From Cycas panzhihuaensis (lineage: Eukaryota; Cycadophyta): a DNA stretch of 64,000 nt. The position numbers were made by a program, and so were the translations under genes. The stretch is from the NCBI GenBank assembly GCA_023213395.1, contig CM041465.1, positions 187,371,741 to 187,435,740 of the forward strand. The letters run 5' to 3'. The notes beneath the pieces were generated by a model that was given only the letters and a program-made list of their open reading frames with translations, had not been told where the DNA came from and ran no database searches. This document shows positions 47,577 through 58,369 of the stretch, piece by piece (positions within the stretch are counted from its first letter, which is position 1; the number at the start of each line of letters is the position of its first letter).

Positions 47577-48200
47577 CTTTGTATCTTGATCCATTATGTG
47601 TCAAAGTAACCCTTAAGAAAACCCCTATTACCATCTTGATAAAGAGTGGCACATCACTAAACTTCGTCAATATTTCTTTAGCCAGACAACTTAATCTTTA
47701 TATTATGCTAAAAACATATATTTGCTTGCTCCTTTCTAAGACATTATACTCTTTATTATGTAGGAATAATTAAGAACATTATCATTCAAATTGGCTCTTA
47801 TAGAATGGATCTAGATTTTTATGCCTTGTCCATTGGTGATTCAGATGTTATCCTTAAAGTCTAGCAGCTTAAAACCCTAGGAACCTATAATACTCATAAG
47901 CCTCCCTTTAATCCATTTATTCTATTTAGGGACAATATGGGATAGACCCATAAACTCCATGGGATGCAACCTCCCCTAAATAAACTAGTTTCTTTAAATT
48001 GAATGCATAAGCGACTAAATAATAATATTAGATAGATAGTATGTATCAATAACATCCAAGCCTACACAGATGTTCACTTAGATATATAACATATTCTTAA
48101 TCAATATCAGGTTGTTTTTACCTCGTTACTAACTAGCCCTTACTAGATTATGGGTGTTACTACACCATTGAGTTAAAAAGTTCCCATGACCCTATTAATC
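47577..48200 (+). pseudogene. Gypsy-3 aspartic protease (decayed)
   Basis: Reads LDPLCVKVTLKKTPITILIK, then SGTSLNFVNISLARQLNL at about 47585-47705. The family motif is I-D-S-G-A/S-T/S-x-N-F-I; here the catalytic Asp codon reads Lys. Downstream (47800-47900) a frame continues LDFYALSIGDSDVILKV, the protease end 'D-x-I-L-G-x-x-W-L'. It would have cleaved the gag-pol polyprotein. Confidence 0.8.
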
Positions 48201-48980
48201 TTTGGCCTTGCATAAATTTATATTTCTAGAAAAATAAAATAGAAAATATTACTAATGAACTAATGGAAATGGGAAGAGTCCAACCTAGTTAGAGCTCATA
48301 TACTACCTTTATTATGTTAGTTCAAAAAATGAATGGTCCCTTTAGCCTTTATGTTGATCATTATGAGCTCAATAAAATAATTATTAAAACAAAAAAAAAA
48401 TCCTAACCTTGAGAATTAATGATATGGTGGTTGAAGTTCATGGTGCCATGATTTTTACCAAACTAAATCTCTAATCAAGGTACTATTAAATTCCTATTGC
48501 ACTTAAAAAATGACACAAGACAACCTTATGGATATGTCATAGCCATTTTGAGTTCCACATAATTCCTTCCAGCTTGTGTAATGCTCTAGCCACCTTTCCA
48601 TCTTTAATGAACAAGACTTTTATCACATTTTTTAGAAATTATGTCATTATTTTCTTTAATGATATTCTCATCTATAACATGAGTATGCCTCTTCATATTT
48701 ACCATTTAAAAATAATTTTATGGATTTTGGCTAGGTACCAATTATATACTAAACTCTCCAAATATAAGTTTAGTAAATCTGAATAATAATACCTAGGCTA
48801 TATTATCTCTTTGAAAGGTGTTTGATTTGATTTTAATTAAATATTAGTCATTACAAATTGGCCAACACCTAGAAACCTCACATAATTGTATGCCTTCTTA
48901 GGACTTATAGAGTTCTATCAATGCTTCATCCATAATTATGCAACTTTAGTAGCCACATTAACTAAAATACTTTGAAAAGA
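48201..48980 (+). pseudogene. Gypsy-3 reverse transcriptase (decayed)
   Basis: Starts EMGRVQP with KMNGPFSLYVDHYELNKIII (family: V-K-K-K-D-G-x-W-R-F-C-V-D-Y-R-x-L-N-x-x-T). The open stretch 48574-48786 carries MCNALATFPSLMNKTFITFF (family: L-x-N-A-P-A-T-F-x-x-L-M-N). The catalytic motif follows as VIIFFNDILIYNMSM, so F-V-D-D has become F-N-D, with one catalytic Asp as Asn. YTKLSKYKFSKSE and the connection domain (TPRNLT-like, FLGLIEFYQCFI near 48900) follow. Confidence 0.88.
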
Positions 48981-49480
48981 TTCTTTTCCATGGTCACCAA
49001 TTGCTAATGATGCCTTTAATTATCTTAAAGAAGTCATGTCCTCCACTTTAGTTTTGGTCACACTAGACTTCTCTCAACATTTTCAATGAGAATGTAATAC
49101 ATTAATATTTGGCTCGGGTGTAGTTCTCATGAAAAACCTTCACCCAATTATATTCGAGAGTAAAAAACTCCAAGACTATGAATGTCAATTATCAATATAC
49201 TAAAAAGAAATGAAGCCTATTCTCCATGCCTTGATAAATGGCATCAATATCTAATCATCTCAAAATTCACTATCCTAATAGACCACCATAGCCTTCATTG
49301 CCTATTAGACCAACCAGTTCTATCTAAAGAATAGGCCAAGTGGGTTGATTACCTCAAAGTCTTTGATTTCATGATTACATACAAAAAAGGTAAAGACAAT
49401 GTAGTAGTATATGATCTCTCTTGTCTTTCTACCCCTCTAACTGAACCTTCCATTATCCCTCTAATTGAGTCTTCCATTCA
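48981..49480 (+). pseudogene. Gypsy-3 RNase H (decayed)
   Basis: Reads FPWSPIANDAFNYLKEVMSS, TLVLVTLDFSQHFQ, a stop, ECNTLIFGSGVVLMKNLHPI, IFESKKLQDYECQLSIY, KEMKPILHALI. The family reads E-C-D-A-S at the first catalytic site; here it is E-C-N, a G-to-A change. The end reads VDYLKVFDFMITYKKGKDNV (Y-x-x-G-x-x-N-x-V) near 49345-49405. Confidence 0.85.
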
Positions 49481-50720
49481 TGCAATTTCCATGCTACAAC
49501 CAATATGGATATAGGAATTAGCCTTGCACAACCAATCCCAATTAGATTATGCAAAATGGGTTAACAAAATTCATACTTAAAAGGATTAGTCCATATATAA
49601 CAACCTTCTCTTATCTAAAAATTGCATATTTATTAATGTTACATCAATCTTTATTCCTCAAATTCTATTGGAATACAACTCTAATCCATTGGGAGGTCAT
49701 TTAGGATTTGATATAATATATCAATGACTTTGTTCTAGTTCCTTTCAGCCATACATGAAATCATTTATTCTTATATTTTTCTTAGAATATAACTCATATC
49801 AGTGTAACAAAGCTAATATTAAGGCTCAATAAGAACTCATATAAACCCTTAACATTCCATAAGGGAAATGGCAAGGTATTGTAATGGACTTTAAGTCTAC
49901 CCCTATTTATTGGATATGATTCCATATTGGTAGTCATTGATATGTTAACAAAATATACATAATTTTTATCAGTCCATACTTTATGTAAAGCACCTCACAT
50001 TATAGATATTTTCCTCTAAATAATATTTTATTTACATGAGCTTCTATTAACTATAGTTTGTGACTAAGATCCCAATTTTACTAATTCATTTTGGTAGGAA
50101 CTCTAGAACTCTTTCAAGCATTAGGAATCTCATTCAACATGAGTTCTACATATCACCCATAAACTAATGACCAGCTAATTAATAAAACACTTGAGACTTA
50201 CTTATGCTATTTTGCATCTAACCACTGGACAAAATAGACAACATAGGTAGTGCTTATAGAATATTAGTATAATTCATCTCACCACTCATCCATAAGGATG
50301 TCCCTATTTATGGCCCTTTATGGTTACCCTCTACCATGATACCATACTTTAGCCACCAACCTTTAAATTGCTACATTACAATAATAGTAACAACATAGAG
50401 ACTAGGTTTTAAGCACCCTCAAGCAAAAATTAGTTGTTGCCTATAATCAAATAAAGCAATTAATAGATTTCTATTGTTTCGATTTCTCTTTCACCATTGG
50501 TGATCTTGTGTTCCTCTATCTTCAACTATATAAGCAATAATCCCTCAAACACCAAAAGAACCACAAACTTAACTCTTGATAATATGGCCCTTACAAAATT
50601 CTCCAATATATTAATAAAGTTACTTATGCATTGGAACTCCTTCTAAACACTAAGATCTATAATATTTTCTATGTTTCATGTCTCAAGAAATATCTTGGCA
50701 AAATGGTGGCTCCCCAAACA
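49481..50720 (+). pseudogene. Gypsy-3 integrase (decayed)
   Basis: The zinc region reads PLGGHLGFDIIYQ, then LCSSSFQP and LEYNSYQCNKANI (49690-49815), with one Cys replaced. The core reads WQGIVMDFKSTPI (first Asp, 49875-49905). After broken text comes ALGISFNMSSTYHP, a stop, TNDQLINKTLETYLCYF (50125-50215; family: M-S-T-A-Y-H-P-Q-T-D-G-Q-T-E, with the third catalytic Glu lost). HSSIRMSLFMALYGYPLP follows near 50285. The C-terminal part includes FTIGDLVFLYLQLY and LLNTKIYNIFYVSCLKKYLG (to 50700). Confidence 0.85.
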
Positions 50721-50930
50721 TTCCTACTAGTTCTAGATGAAGAGCAAATTCTCACCATTCAACTAGAACATATCTTGGTAAACAAATATTATCATCTTCG
50801 TAACATGACAATTATTGAGTATTTGGTATAGTAGGTCAACTGCAAACCTAATGGTGTAATATAGGAAATAGTTGATTTTATCAAGAAGCATCCATATCTC
50901 CTTCACTTTGAGAATCAACATCTTAGGGAA
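50721..50930 (+). pseudogene. Gypsy-3 chromodomain
   Basis: In frame with the integrase end: LDEEQILTIQLEHILVNKYY, LRNMTIIEYLV, two altered codons, then FIKKHPYLLHFENQHLREGD. The family chromodomain reads I-L-x-x-R-x-x-x-x-x-x-x-x-E-Y-L-V-K-W-K-x-x-P-x-x-x-A-T-W-E. The Trp residues of the methyl-lysine cage region are altered. The LREGD end directly precedes the polypurine tract (gggaagggga, about 50925-50935). Confidence 0.75.
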
Positions 50931-50937
50931 GGGGACT

Positions 50938-51334
50938 TGTTACATAACTACATGCTATTAGTAGAATCATAATAATAGCACTTGTGACTAAGGCACTAGG
51001 TAGTTAAGCATTAGTTATTAACTTTTATACATGGGTCATTTAAGTCCACCAATGAAATGAAAGACCATTTGGTCCACCAATGAGATTTTATGGAAAAGAC
51101 CTTATTTTTTCTATTTAAAGGTTGTAGATTATAGAAGGAGGTTGTTGTGTAATTATTTTTCTTTAGAGAATCATGCTACAATACTTTTAATTTTTAAAAG
51201 TGATCATTTTGTACTTTTGTGTATATGTCACTTGTATAATCAAATTTTGTTATCAACAAAAAGTGTTGCATTTACTTTCTATTTTCTATTATTATTTTCA
51301 TATGTGAGAGAACTATTAGGAAAGTCATATCCCA
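50938..51334 (+). repeat. Gypsy-3 3' LTR
   Basis: 397 bp from tgttacat to atccca, same length as the 5' LTR. The right target duplication ATAGG is 51335-51339. Confidence 0.92.
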
Positions 51335-51339
51335 ATAGG

Positions 51340-51450
51340 CTTTTGTTAGGTGGTATATATGGGATTCTATAAGGCCATGCATCATGGAAATTCAAGAGGA
51401 ACTATAAGTTAGCAAATGAAATGGAAGAAAGCATAATATGACTTAAGTTA
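51340..51450. repeat. Repeat R, right copy, second part
   Basis: Continues R after Gypsy-3. atatgggattctat, ttcaagaggaactataag and gaaatggaagaaagcataata correspond to 2475-2555 in the left copy. Confidence 0.7.
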
Positions 51451-52414
51451 TGGTAGTTACCTCATTAAAGTTGATCTATTACTCTAATTTTTTAGCTAAT
51501 TCTTCTTTACACTACTTTAATGCAAAATCTTCCTTATTTAATTTATGCATCTTAATTAATTTCCTTTTAGATTGCATCCTAGTGGACTCTTTTTCTTTGA
51601 TATCTTGTTCTTATATATATTATACTTCTTCCATTCCTAATCTATATGTTTCTTTAAGGTATCTTACCTATAATATCATGGCTAGTCATGTAAGGACTAA
51701 CCCATAGGAATGTACTATTGATTTTTATGATTCTTTCTTATCATCATCGTTTGACTCATCTTTTTCTTTAATCCTTGATCTCCCTTGTGAAATGGTTTCT
51801 TATTACAAAAATATTTTACTATATAGGTTGTATCTATCATCCTATCTATTGGCTATGATTTTAACTTGAAGAAATGAGAATAATATTTAATGTACAACTA
51901 TAAGAGACTCATTATTATTAATTTATTACAACCTTAAAGAATATACCAATAGTATATCACACCTTGCAAAGTACTTAAACCTTTTCAAATCACAATAACA
52001 AGCCAGAAAAATATAGGGAAAAAAAAAAAACTCATAAGAAAGGTAAAAGTATAGCTTTACTAAGGGTTGTAGATGGATATAATATTATCCCTCATTAAGA
52101 ACTCTTAAAATACTAACTACATATGGCCTATTTACTTAAAAGTGGAGTCCTTAAAACTCTAAAAATAAAACATGTTAATTTTGAAGTTTTGGAGCTTACA
52201 GTTATACTATTATATTGTCCTTTTTACTAACACACTAGTAATATCTTTATTATTTTATAATAGATGGGAATTTTTTTAAATCCTAAATAAAAGGTTATAT
52301 AATGGGTATTATATGAAAATTATTTATGGCTCTTCTAAAGATCTACATCTTCCAAGGTTAATATAATCTTTCAATGATTTCTTGTGATTATTGTTACCCC
52401 CCTTAGAGCACTGC
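51451..52414 (-). other. Unassigned stretch with a weak charged minus-strand frame
   Basis: On the minus strand between about 51790 and 51455 a stop-interrupted frame reads as Lys/Glu-rich text (RSRIKEKDESNDDDKKES and CKEELAKKLE), which could be a coiled-coil piece of an old gag or host exon. I cannot assign it. 51800-52414 shows nothing. Confidence 0.3.
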
Positions 52415-53096
52415 TATAACATTCTAAAATATGTCAAAACTATATCTTATGACCATTCAAAGCAAAGGTCTTTCAATGAGGATTCCAATAATTCATATAA
52501 AAGTTAATTCCAACATCTGTATCAAAAGTTATAACCATTTAAATTTTTTAGTCTGCTAGTTTTTTGAGAAGTTCTAGTCGACTTCTATTTGAGCAGTATT
52601 AAGGAGAATATCACCTAGTTTGGCCAACTTCTATTTGAGTGGTATTAAGGAGAATATCACCCAGTTTGGATAACTTCTATTTGAATAGTATTAAGGAGAA
52701 TATCACTCAGTTTAGTCGACTTCTGTTCTTAGTATTTTGTTCACTATAAATAGGAAGTTTGGGCTGCACCTCAAGGCATTATTTAGAGATTCCTTTGGCT
52801 ATATATTTTTGGTTCTAGGGCTATAATTAGTTTGCCCATTTGGGGGCTATAATTTGGAGGGTTCCTTACCTCGAAGAGGGAAGATTACTTCTTCAGGAAA
52901 GACTAGTATTTTGATGTAATTTCACTCTATTTTTGGTATTACTTAATAATAAAGATTACTATTTACTTCTATAGATCCTATAATTTCTATTCCTTATTCA
53001 TTTTTCTATTGAAAAGCATCTAGTTATTACCTTTCTATGGATTATTATCTATATTTTTTAGGAAAACTACTTTAAAAGTAGAACTAGATCACTATA
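52415..53096 (+). repeat. Gypsy-4 5' LTR
   Basis: 682 bp. A TATA box ctataaatag at 52744-52753 is identical in the 3' LTR (58653-58662), and the following 350 bp align closely (agagattcctttggctata, cccatttgggggct, aaagact-gtattttgatgt). Confidence 0.92.
52581..52718 (+). repeat. 46-bp tandem repeat, three units, Gypsy-4 5' LTR
   Basis: Units start at 52581, 52627 and 52673, each beginning acttctatttga and containing gtattaaggagaatatcac. A partial fourth (acttctgttctta) follows. The 3' LTR has two units. Confidence 0.95.
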
Positions 53097-53098
53097 AG

Positions 53099-53110
53099 TT
53101 ATATCAAAGC
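53099..53110 (+). other. Gypsy-4 primer binding site (decayed)
   Basis: ttatatcaaagc versus tggtatcagagc: 9 of 12 positions. Two of the three differences are G to A; the third is G to T. Two bases after the LTR. Confidence 0.7.
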
Positions 53111-53359
53111 TTTATTTTATAGGGAAAAGGTAGAGGTAAAAACTTAAAATTCAAGCATTTTGACCCCCTAAGGGAAGCAAAAATGGAATTAAGGTTAGGG
53201 AAAAACCTAATTCCTAAGAAGATAACAACCCAACCTAGAACCTTAGAGGAAAAAATTGAAGGTGCATTGGAATTAAACTAGAGTATAAGGGTTCTAATAA
53301 TCTTAATCCAGGAGTTACTAACAAAAGTGAATTAAGCAACACATAATGTATCAAGTGGA

Positions 53360-54230
53360 GAAATGGATAATATTAATGCATCAGGGATAGATCAGATGGA
53401 TGCCTAGAACAATCAAGAAAATCAAGGAAATGAGATTAAGAGATTCGATGAACAAGTTTACGAAGGAGAACTCCTAACATGGATAATGGATGGAAAGGGG
53501 CAAGATTATCTTTGGAAAAATTCAATCCAGAAATATCCAAGAATATCACTAATTGGGTCTTACAAATGGAAAACTATTTCAGGGTCTATAACTCCATAGT
53601 TAAGGAAAAAATAGAAATAACATCCTTATACTTAAATAGGAGGGCATTAAGGTGGTACTATCAGTGGTAAAAAATGAACTTACTAATGCAACATTCTTGG
53701 GAGAACCTAAGAGCAGGATTAGTAGAGTAATATTCTTGGAATATAGATTACTTCACTTATTTAATATGATTACATCAACAAGGAAAAGTCCAAGAGTACA
53801 TAGAATAGTTTAAAATGTTATAATGTATGGTCTTAGAAAAAATATTATAAGAATGTTTACTAGAGACTTATATCAGTGGATTAAAAAATCAGATCAAATT
53901 TAGAGTTAAAGTAGTAGATCCACCACAACTCTAAGTAGCAATTTGAATAGCAAGGAATGTGGAGGTAAAACTCAAAGATAGCAAACCAACATATACAAGG
54001 AGATATAAGCCACTAGCATATCAAACCCAGAATCCTAATGGGGCCAAATTAGGAATAAAAGTAGACCCCCCATTAGCTATAAGAAATATAGTAGAGAGCT
54101 TAGGAATAATAAAAGAGGAGAATATAAGGAAAGGGATGCATTTCAAGTGTGGAGGGTTAAGGCACAAGGGCAGAGAAGAGCATAACTATAAGGTAAACAT
54201 TATGAAAAATAAGAAAATCTCTATATAAAG
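53360..54230 (+). pseudogene. Gypsy-4 gag (decayed, frame preserved)
   Basis: From 53479 a single frame can be followed for 750 bp without any indel, interrupted by eight stops. It reads ARLSLEKFNPEISKNITNWV, LQMENYFRVYNSIVKEKIEI, TSLYLNRRALRWYYQW (family: L-x-G-x-A-x-x-W), LRAGLVE, TYISGLKNQIKFRVKVVDPP and IARNVEVKL. The zinc knuckle near 54140-54185 reads HFKCGGLRHKGREEHN, with its first Cys (family C-F-x-C) changed to His and its last Cys also lost. All eight stops (five TAA, one TAG, two TGA) can derive from CAA, CAG or CGA by one C-to-T change. Copia-4 interrupts right after the knuckle. Confidence 0.88.
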
Positions 54231-54484
54231 TAGGTGGTATTAAAAGAACACCATTAGGCCAAAAGAGCTTATATAAATAGTCAAGACATTGGGCAAGCCT
54301 TCCATTGACTGATGTTGGTATTCAAAAATACCATTTAAAATAAATAATAAAGTAATACATACTTGATGTCTAAGTCAGTTGATATCAGTTGTTACGGTCC
54401 TATGACATTCTAATGTAGCATGCATACTTAATGATAAAATAAATGAATATTATAGCTAACATTCTTCCCCATAATGTTCATTTT

Positions 54485-55640
54485 GTATAATTCTAAGATT
54501 TTCTCTAAATTTATAAAATTTGATTTTCCTTAGAGCCTTTGTAAAGATATCTACCACTTATTCATCTGTGCTATAATAAACTAATTCAATCTTGTTTGCT
54601 TGTATTAATCCCCTGATAAAGTGATTTTATGTTTTAATATGCTTCATTTGTCCATGAAACATTAGATTGTGTGTCATCATATGTGTAGGTCTATCATGTT
54701 TTATTTGTAAATCATAGAGTAATCAATGTAACCAAATTGTTTCACATGCTCTTGGTACTACTACTTTATACTCTACTTTTATAGTAGACAAAGAAGTTGT
54801 GTTTTACTTTTTGGTACTCTAAACAATTGAAGTTAACCCCATGCTGAAAGTGTAAATAGATATGGATTTCTTATTATCAATACAACCTACCCAATCTGAA
54901 TTAGTGTATCCAATCAACCTAAAGTTTGTCGAGGACTTATAATATAACCCATAAACAATTATACCTTTTAGGTAATAGAGTATTGTCTTTGCCACTTGCT
55001 AATGTGTTATCTTGGGTTTTTGCATAAACCTTGATACTATGCTTACTGAATACAAAATATTAAGATAAGTTGATGTTAGGTAGATTAAACTACCAATTAG
55101 TTACCTATAAAGTATAGGATCAACTGATGCAGAATCATCAAGCTTGGATAAATTTATCCCAATTTTTGTTGGTATAGCTAATGCCTTGAAATCATTTATC
55201 TTGAATTTTTGAAGTAAGTCTAATGTATATTTCCTTTGAGATATAAAAATACCATTTTTGTCTTTCCATACCTCCAAACCTAAGAAGTAATGCATAAGGC
55301 CTAAATCTATTATCTTGAACTCTTTATACATGTCATCTTTGAACTTTTGTGATAATTTAGAGTCATTTGTAATATAGGCTAAGTCATCAACATAGAGTCC
55401 CATAATAAGTATTGAGTTACTTTAATCCTTATAAATAAGTTAGGATCTAAATGACTTTGTTTGAACCCTTTGTCTCTGAAATATTTGTCTATCCTAGAGT
55501 ACTAAGCTCTAAGTGCTTATTTTAATCCATAAAAAACTTAAGTTTATACACCCTATTTTCTTCCCCCTTGACTTCAAAGCCTTTTGGTTGTTGGACATAG
55601 ATCTCCTCTTCTATATATCCATTTAGAAAGGCACTTTTAA
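54485..55640 (-). pseudogene. Copia-4 RNase H and RT core
   Basis: The open frame 55403-55101 reads MGLYVDDLAYITNDSKLSQK, FKDDMYKEFKIIDLGLMHYF, LGLEVWKDKNGIFISQRKYT, LDLLQKFKINDFKALAIPTK. This includes the catalytic YVDD and the copia thumb-to-connection sequence, then DDSASVDPILYR. RNase H continues leftwards to about 54490 with several stops. Upstream, 55640-55404 holds the fingers/palm part with an altered L-K-Q-x-P-R segment. Confidence 0.88.
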
Positions 55641-56822
55641 TGTCCATTTTGTTGGATGGTCCATCCCTTTTTTGCAATAAGACTTAACATAAAATGTATT
55701 GTTTCCATTTAAGCCATAAGAGCAAATGTTTTATTATAGTTAATTCCTTCGATTGGGGCATATCCTTTAGCTACTAACCTTGCTTTATGTTTATTAATAG
55801 ATCCATATGATTGGAATTTCATCTTGTACACCCATTTGGTACCAATTATAGATTTGTTGGAGGAAGATCAATTGGCTCCCAAGTGCTATTCTTAACCAAA
55901 GTTTTGTCCTCCTCCTTCATTACATTTTGCCATTCTTGTTTGGTATTAGCCTCTTCAAAGGTGTGAGGCTTATGCGATTCCATGACTTGGCTCATTAGGA
56001 TGAATTTGACCCTATTAGAATGTGTGGATCTCCTTTCAAAATTATTATTAAGCATATCTTTTAGGTCATATCATCTTTGTACCCAGTTTATAACAGTTTG
56101 AATAGATGCAGAAGGTTCAACTTCATTAGAACCTAATTTGTATAATGCTGACATATGTAAAGGCACATTTGTTGATATGGGATGTGAATCAAATTCCACG
56201 ATGACATTCTTTCCTTTATCCTTCTTATTTTTACATTATAATAATCATCCTCTTTGAAGACAACATCTCTACTCAAGATTATCTTCTTCTCCTTAGGGTC
56301 AGATAACTTATAAGATCTAGTCAAGTCATAATATCCTATAAATATATACTTGGTACACTTACAATCTAATTTTATTCTCTTTTACTTAAGTATATGAGTA
56401 AATACTAGGTAACCAAAGATTTTCAAATGATAAATACTAGGCTTGTATCTTATCCAAGCCTCTTTGGTGTAACCCACCTTAGTGCCTTAGTGGTATACCT
56501 ATTTAATAAATTGATGACTGTGTATATAACTTTTACCCAAAATTTATGCCTAAGTTGCTTGTCCATAAGCATGCACCTAGCCATCTCAATAATAATTCTA
56601 TTCTTCCTTTCTGATACTCCATTCTACTATGGAATGCATAGATTGGTGTATTATCTCCTTAAGCCATTATGGATACAAAATTCTTTGAATTCATTTGAGG
56701 TGAATTCTCCCCCATTATTTGATCTAAGAGGAGAGGATCTAATGTCCACTTTACTTCTCCAGAAGGGATTTAAAATCAATAAAACATTGATAAGCACTTG
56801 ATTTAAACTTTAGGAAATATAC
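55641..56822 (-). pseudogene. Copia-4 RT N-terminus and integrase C-terminus
   Basis: The open frame 56055-55846 reads LMSQVMESHKPHTFEEANTK, QEWQNVMKEEDKTLVKNSTW, EPIDLPPTNL, the standard start of copia RT ('F-x-E-A-x-x-x-x-x-W-x-x-A-M-x-E-E'). Before it, 56324-56133 (LSDPKEKKIILSRDVVFKED) is the integrase C-terminal end ('x-x-x-x-x-V-x-x-S-R-D-V-x-F-x-E'). Further right, integrase text homologous to Copia-1 12900-13320 runs up to the truncation. Confidence 0.85.
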
Positions 56823-57520
56823 CTAAAGAAATAAAGAACATTAGTACTCGACAAATAAGGTTTTCATGATTAATAACAATGATATAGAAATACCAGAAGA
56901 AGCACAGAAAGAACTAGAATAAGACTAGAGCATAAGAAGAGAGAAAGATGAACTTCTAGAAGTGGATATAGGAAATGTCCAAATATCATTGTATGCCATT
57001 ATAAGACAACAAGTATCCCTGTAAATCCTAAGATTCTAAGGACAAATCAAGGGGACACCAATATCAATCTCAGTAGATAGTGGGAGTACACACAATTTTA
57101 TAAACAAGGCATTAGCAAAAAAACTAGGATTACAAGTGAAATCCCTCAACATATTATGGGTGTCAATAGTAAATGGGAGAACAAATTTATATGAAGGATA
57201 CTGTAAAGACACAACTCTCCAGATTAATGATTACAAGGTCATAATTTGTATGTTTGCCATGCCCATAGGCAAAGTAGATACAGTTTTGGGGATTCAATAG
57301 ATACAAATATTAGGGAATATCATTATCAACTATATGACAAGATTTATATACTTTCGAAAAAAAAGGATGTAAATATCAACTATAAGCCCTAGCCACATCT
57401 CTAGTTCACTTCATATCATCTCACAAAATGGAATAGATTCTAAAGAAGAATCCATAAACATACATAATGTCATGTTACAAAGTAGAAATAGAAAATGTTC
57501 CTCCATAGATTTAGGCAATC
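56823..57520 (+). pseudogene. Gypsy-4 aspartic protease (decayed)
   Basis: Reads TPISISVDSGSTHNFINKAL, AKKLGLQVKSLNILWVSIVN, GRTNLYEGYCKDTTLQINDY, then VLGIQ, a stop, IQILGNIIINYMTRFI. This is the gypsy protease with an intact catalytic D-S-G-S-T and the terminal L-G-x-x-W-L region. It is the best-preserved protease in the window and has few stops over about 300 bp. Upstream (56823-57050) is an acidic linker. Confidence 0.88.
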
Positions 57521-57795
57521 TTAAAAGAACATGAGGGAGCTTTTTAAGAACCCTAAGGACTACTATCAAAAAGGGAATTAGAAAACACAATAGATCTTAT
57601 CCCCAGAGTAATATTGGTTAATATTCCTCCATATAGACATTCTTATTATCTCAGGAAGGAAATTGAAAAAGAAATATTACTCCAAGGCATAATGGCAAAA
57701 AGCACGAGTACATTCACTTCTCCCATGGTAGTCAATCTAAAAAAAGATAGATCTTATAGAAAGTGTGTGGACTATTTAGCCTAAATATATCTAAA
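57521..57795 (+). pseudogene. Gypsy-4 RT, N-terminal part only
   Basis: Reads LPSKRELENTIDLIPRVILV, NIPPYRHSYYLRKEIEKEIL, LQGIMAKSTSTFTSPMVVNL, KKDRSYRKCVDYLA and stops making sense after the C-V-D-Y-R-A-L-N position. The family continues through a catalytic F-x-D-D about 100 residues later, which is absent. Confidence 0.85.
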
Positions 57796-58358
57796 GTTTA
57801 CATAGTCTAAGAAAACTTTGAGTAGATGTAAGAAATAGTCCAAATACTAAAGAATAATTTGGAGATGGAAAAGAATAGGATAAAATAATAAGTAGATACA
57901 GAGAGATCTGAACGAAGTTTCAAGGTAGTGGAATAGGTATTTTTAATACTCCAACACTACAAATAGATGTTAATGAGACAAATTAATCAACATAAGTTAT
58001 TACCAAGATTCTCTGGACCATATCAAATCAAGGAGTATATAGGGAAAGTGGCATATTAGTTTAAATTGCCACTAGAAAGTAAAATATATAATATCTTCCA
58101 TGTGTCTTGTTTAAAGAAACATTAGGTGAAAAAGAGGCTCCATAAATGAATTTGCCAACACTGGACAAAGAAGAAATTATGATATTAGAACCTGGGGAAT
58201 ATTACAGACCAAGTACAAGAATTTACATTTGAGGATAATCAAAGAATATCTCATCCAATGGAAGACATTGGAGCTTGAAGATGCAAAGTGGGAGTCCAAA
58301 GAATGGATGTAGAAAAATGGGCCTTTACCAATGCTTTAAGGGCAAAGCATTTTCTATA
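57796..58358 (+). pseudogene. Gypsy-4 integrase C-terminus and chromodomain
   Basis: From about 57850: ERSFKVVE, then FLILQHYKQ (family: F-x-V-G-D-x-V-x-L-x-L-Q-P-Y), HKLLPRFSGPYQIKEYIGKV, AYQFKLPLESKIYNIFHVSC, LKKH. This is followed by LDKEE and MILEP, and after a frame change IQWKTLELEDAKWESKEWM, the chromodomain end ('V-x-W-x-x-x-x-x-x-D-A-T-W-E-x-x-x-x-x'). The junction with the RT start at about 57795 is the scar of the internal deletion. Confidence 0.85.
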
Positions 58359-58368
58359 GGGGAGGGAC
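58359..58368 (+). other. Gypsy-4 polypurine tract
   Basis: aggggaggga immediately before the 3' LTR. Confidence 0.85.
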
Positions 58369-58369
58369 T

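Larger units (their letters stand above)
42910..51334 (+). mobile_element. Gypsy-3: Ty3/gypsy chromovirus with intact 5-bp target duplication
   Basis: Two LTRs of exactly 397 bp (42910-43306, 50938-51334) flank gag, protease, RT, RNase H, integrase and a chromodomain. The flanks are a perfect ATAGG duplication (42905-42909 and 51335-51339). A LINE (44039-45918) is inserted between primer site and gag. Without it the element is about 6.5 kb, normal for a small chromovirus. The related R copy at about 2440-2500 provides an empty-site counterpart. LTRs differ clearly but align without net gap. The coding frame is broken by stops and several indels. Confidence 0.93.
54231..56822 (-). mobile_element. 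Copia-4: truncated Ty1/copia element, sibling of Copia-1
   Basis: Minus strand. Left end: partial LTR (54231-54470) starting inside the Copia-1 LTR homology (gtaggtggtattaaaagaacacc), followed by a clear polypurine tract complement (ttcttccccataatg). Then RNase H, RT and integrase C-terminus; the right end is cut off within integrase at about 56822. The right LTR, gag, protease and most of integrase are missing, and no target duplication is visible. It aligns with Copia-1 throughout. It carries the segment at about 55590-56165 that Copia-1 lacks. Confidence 0.85.
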
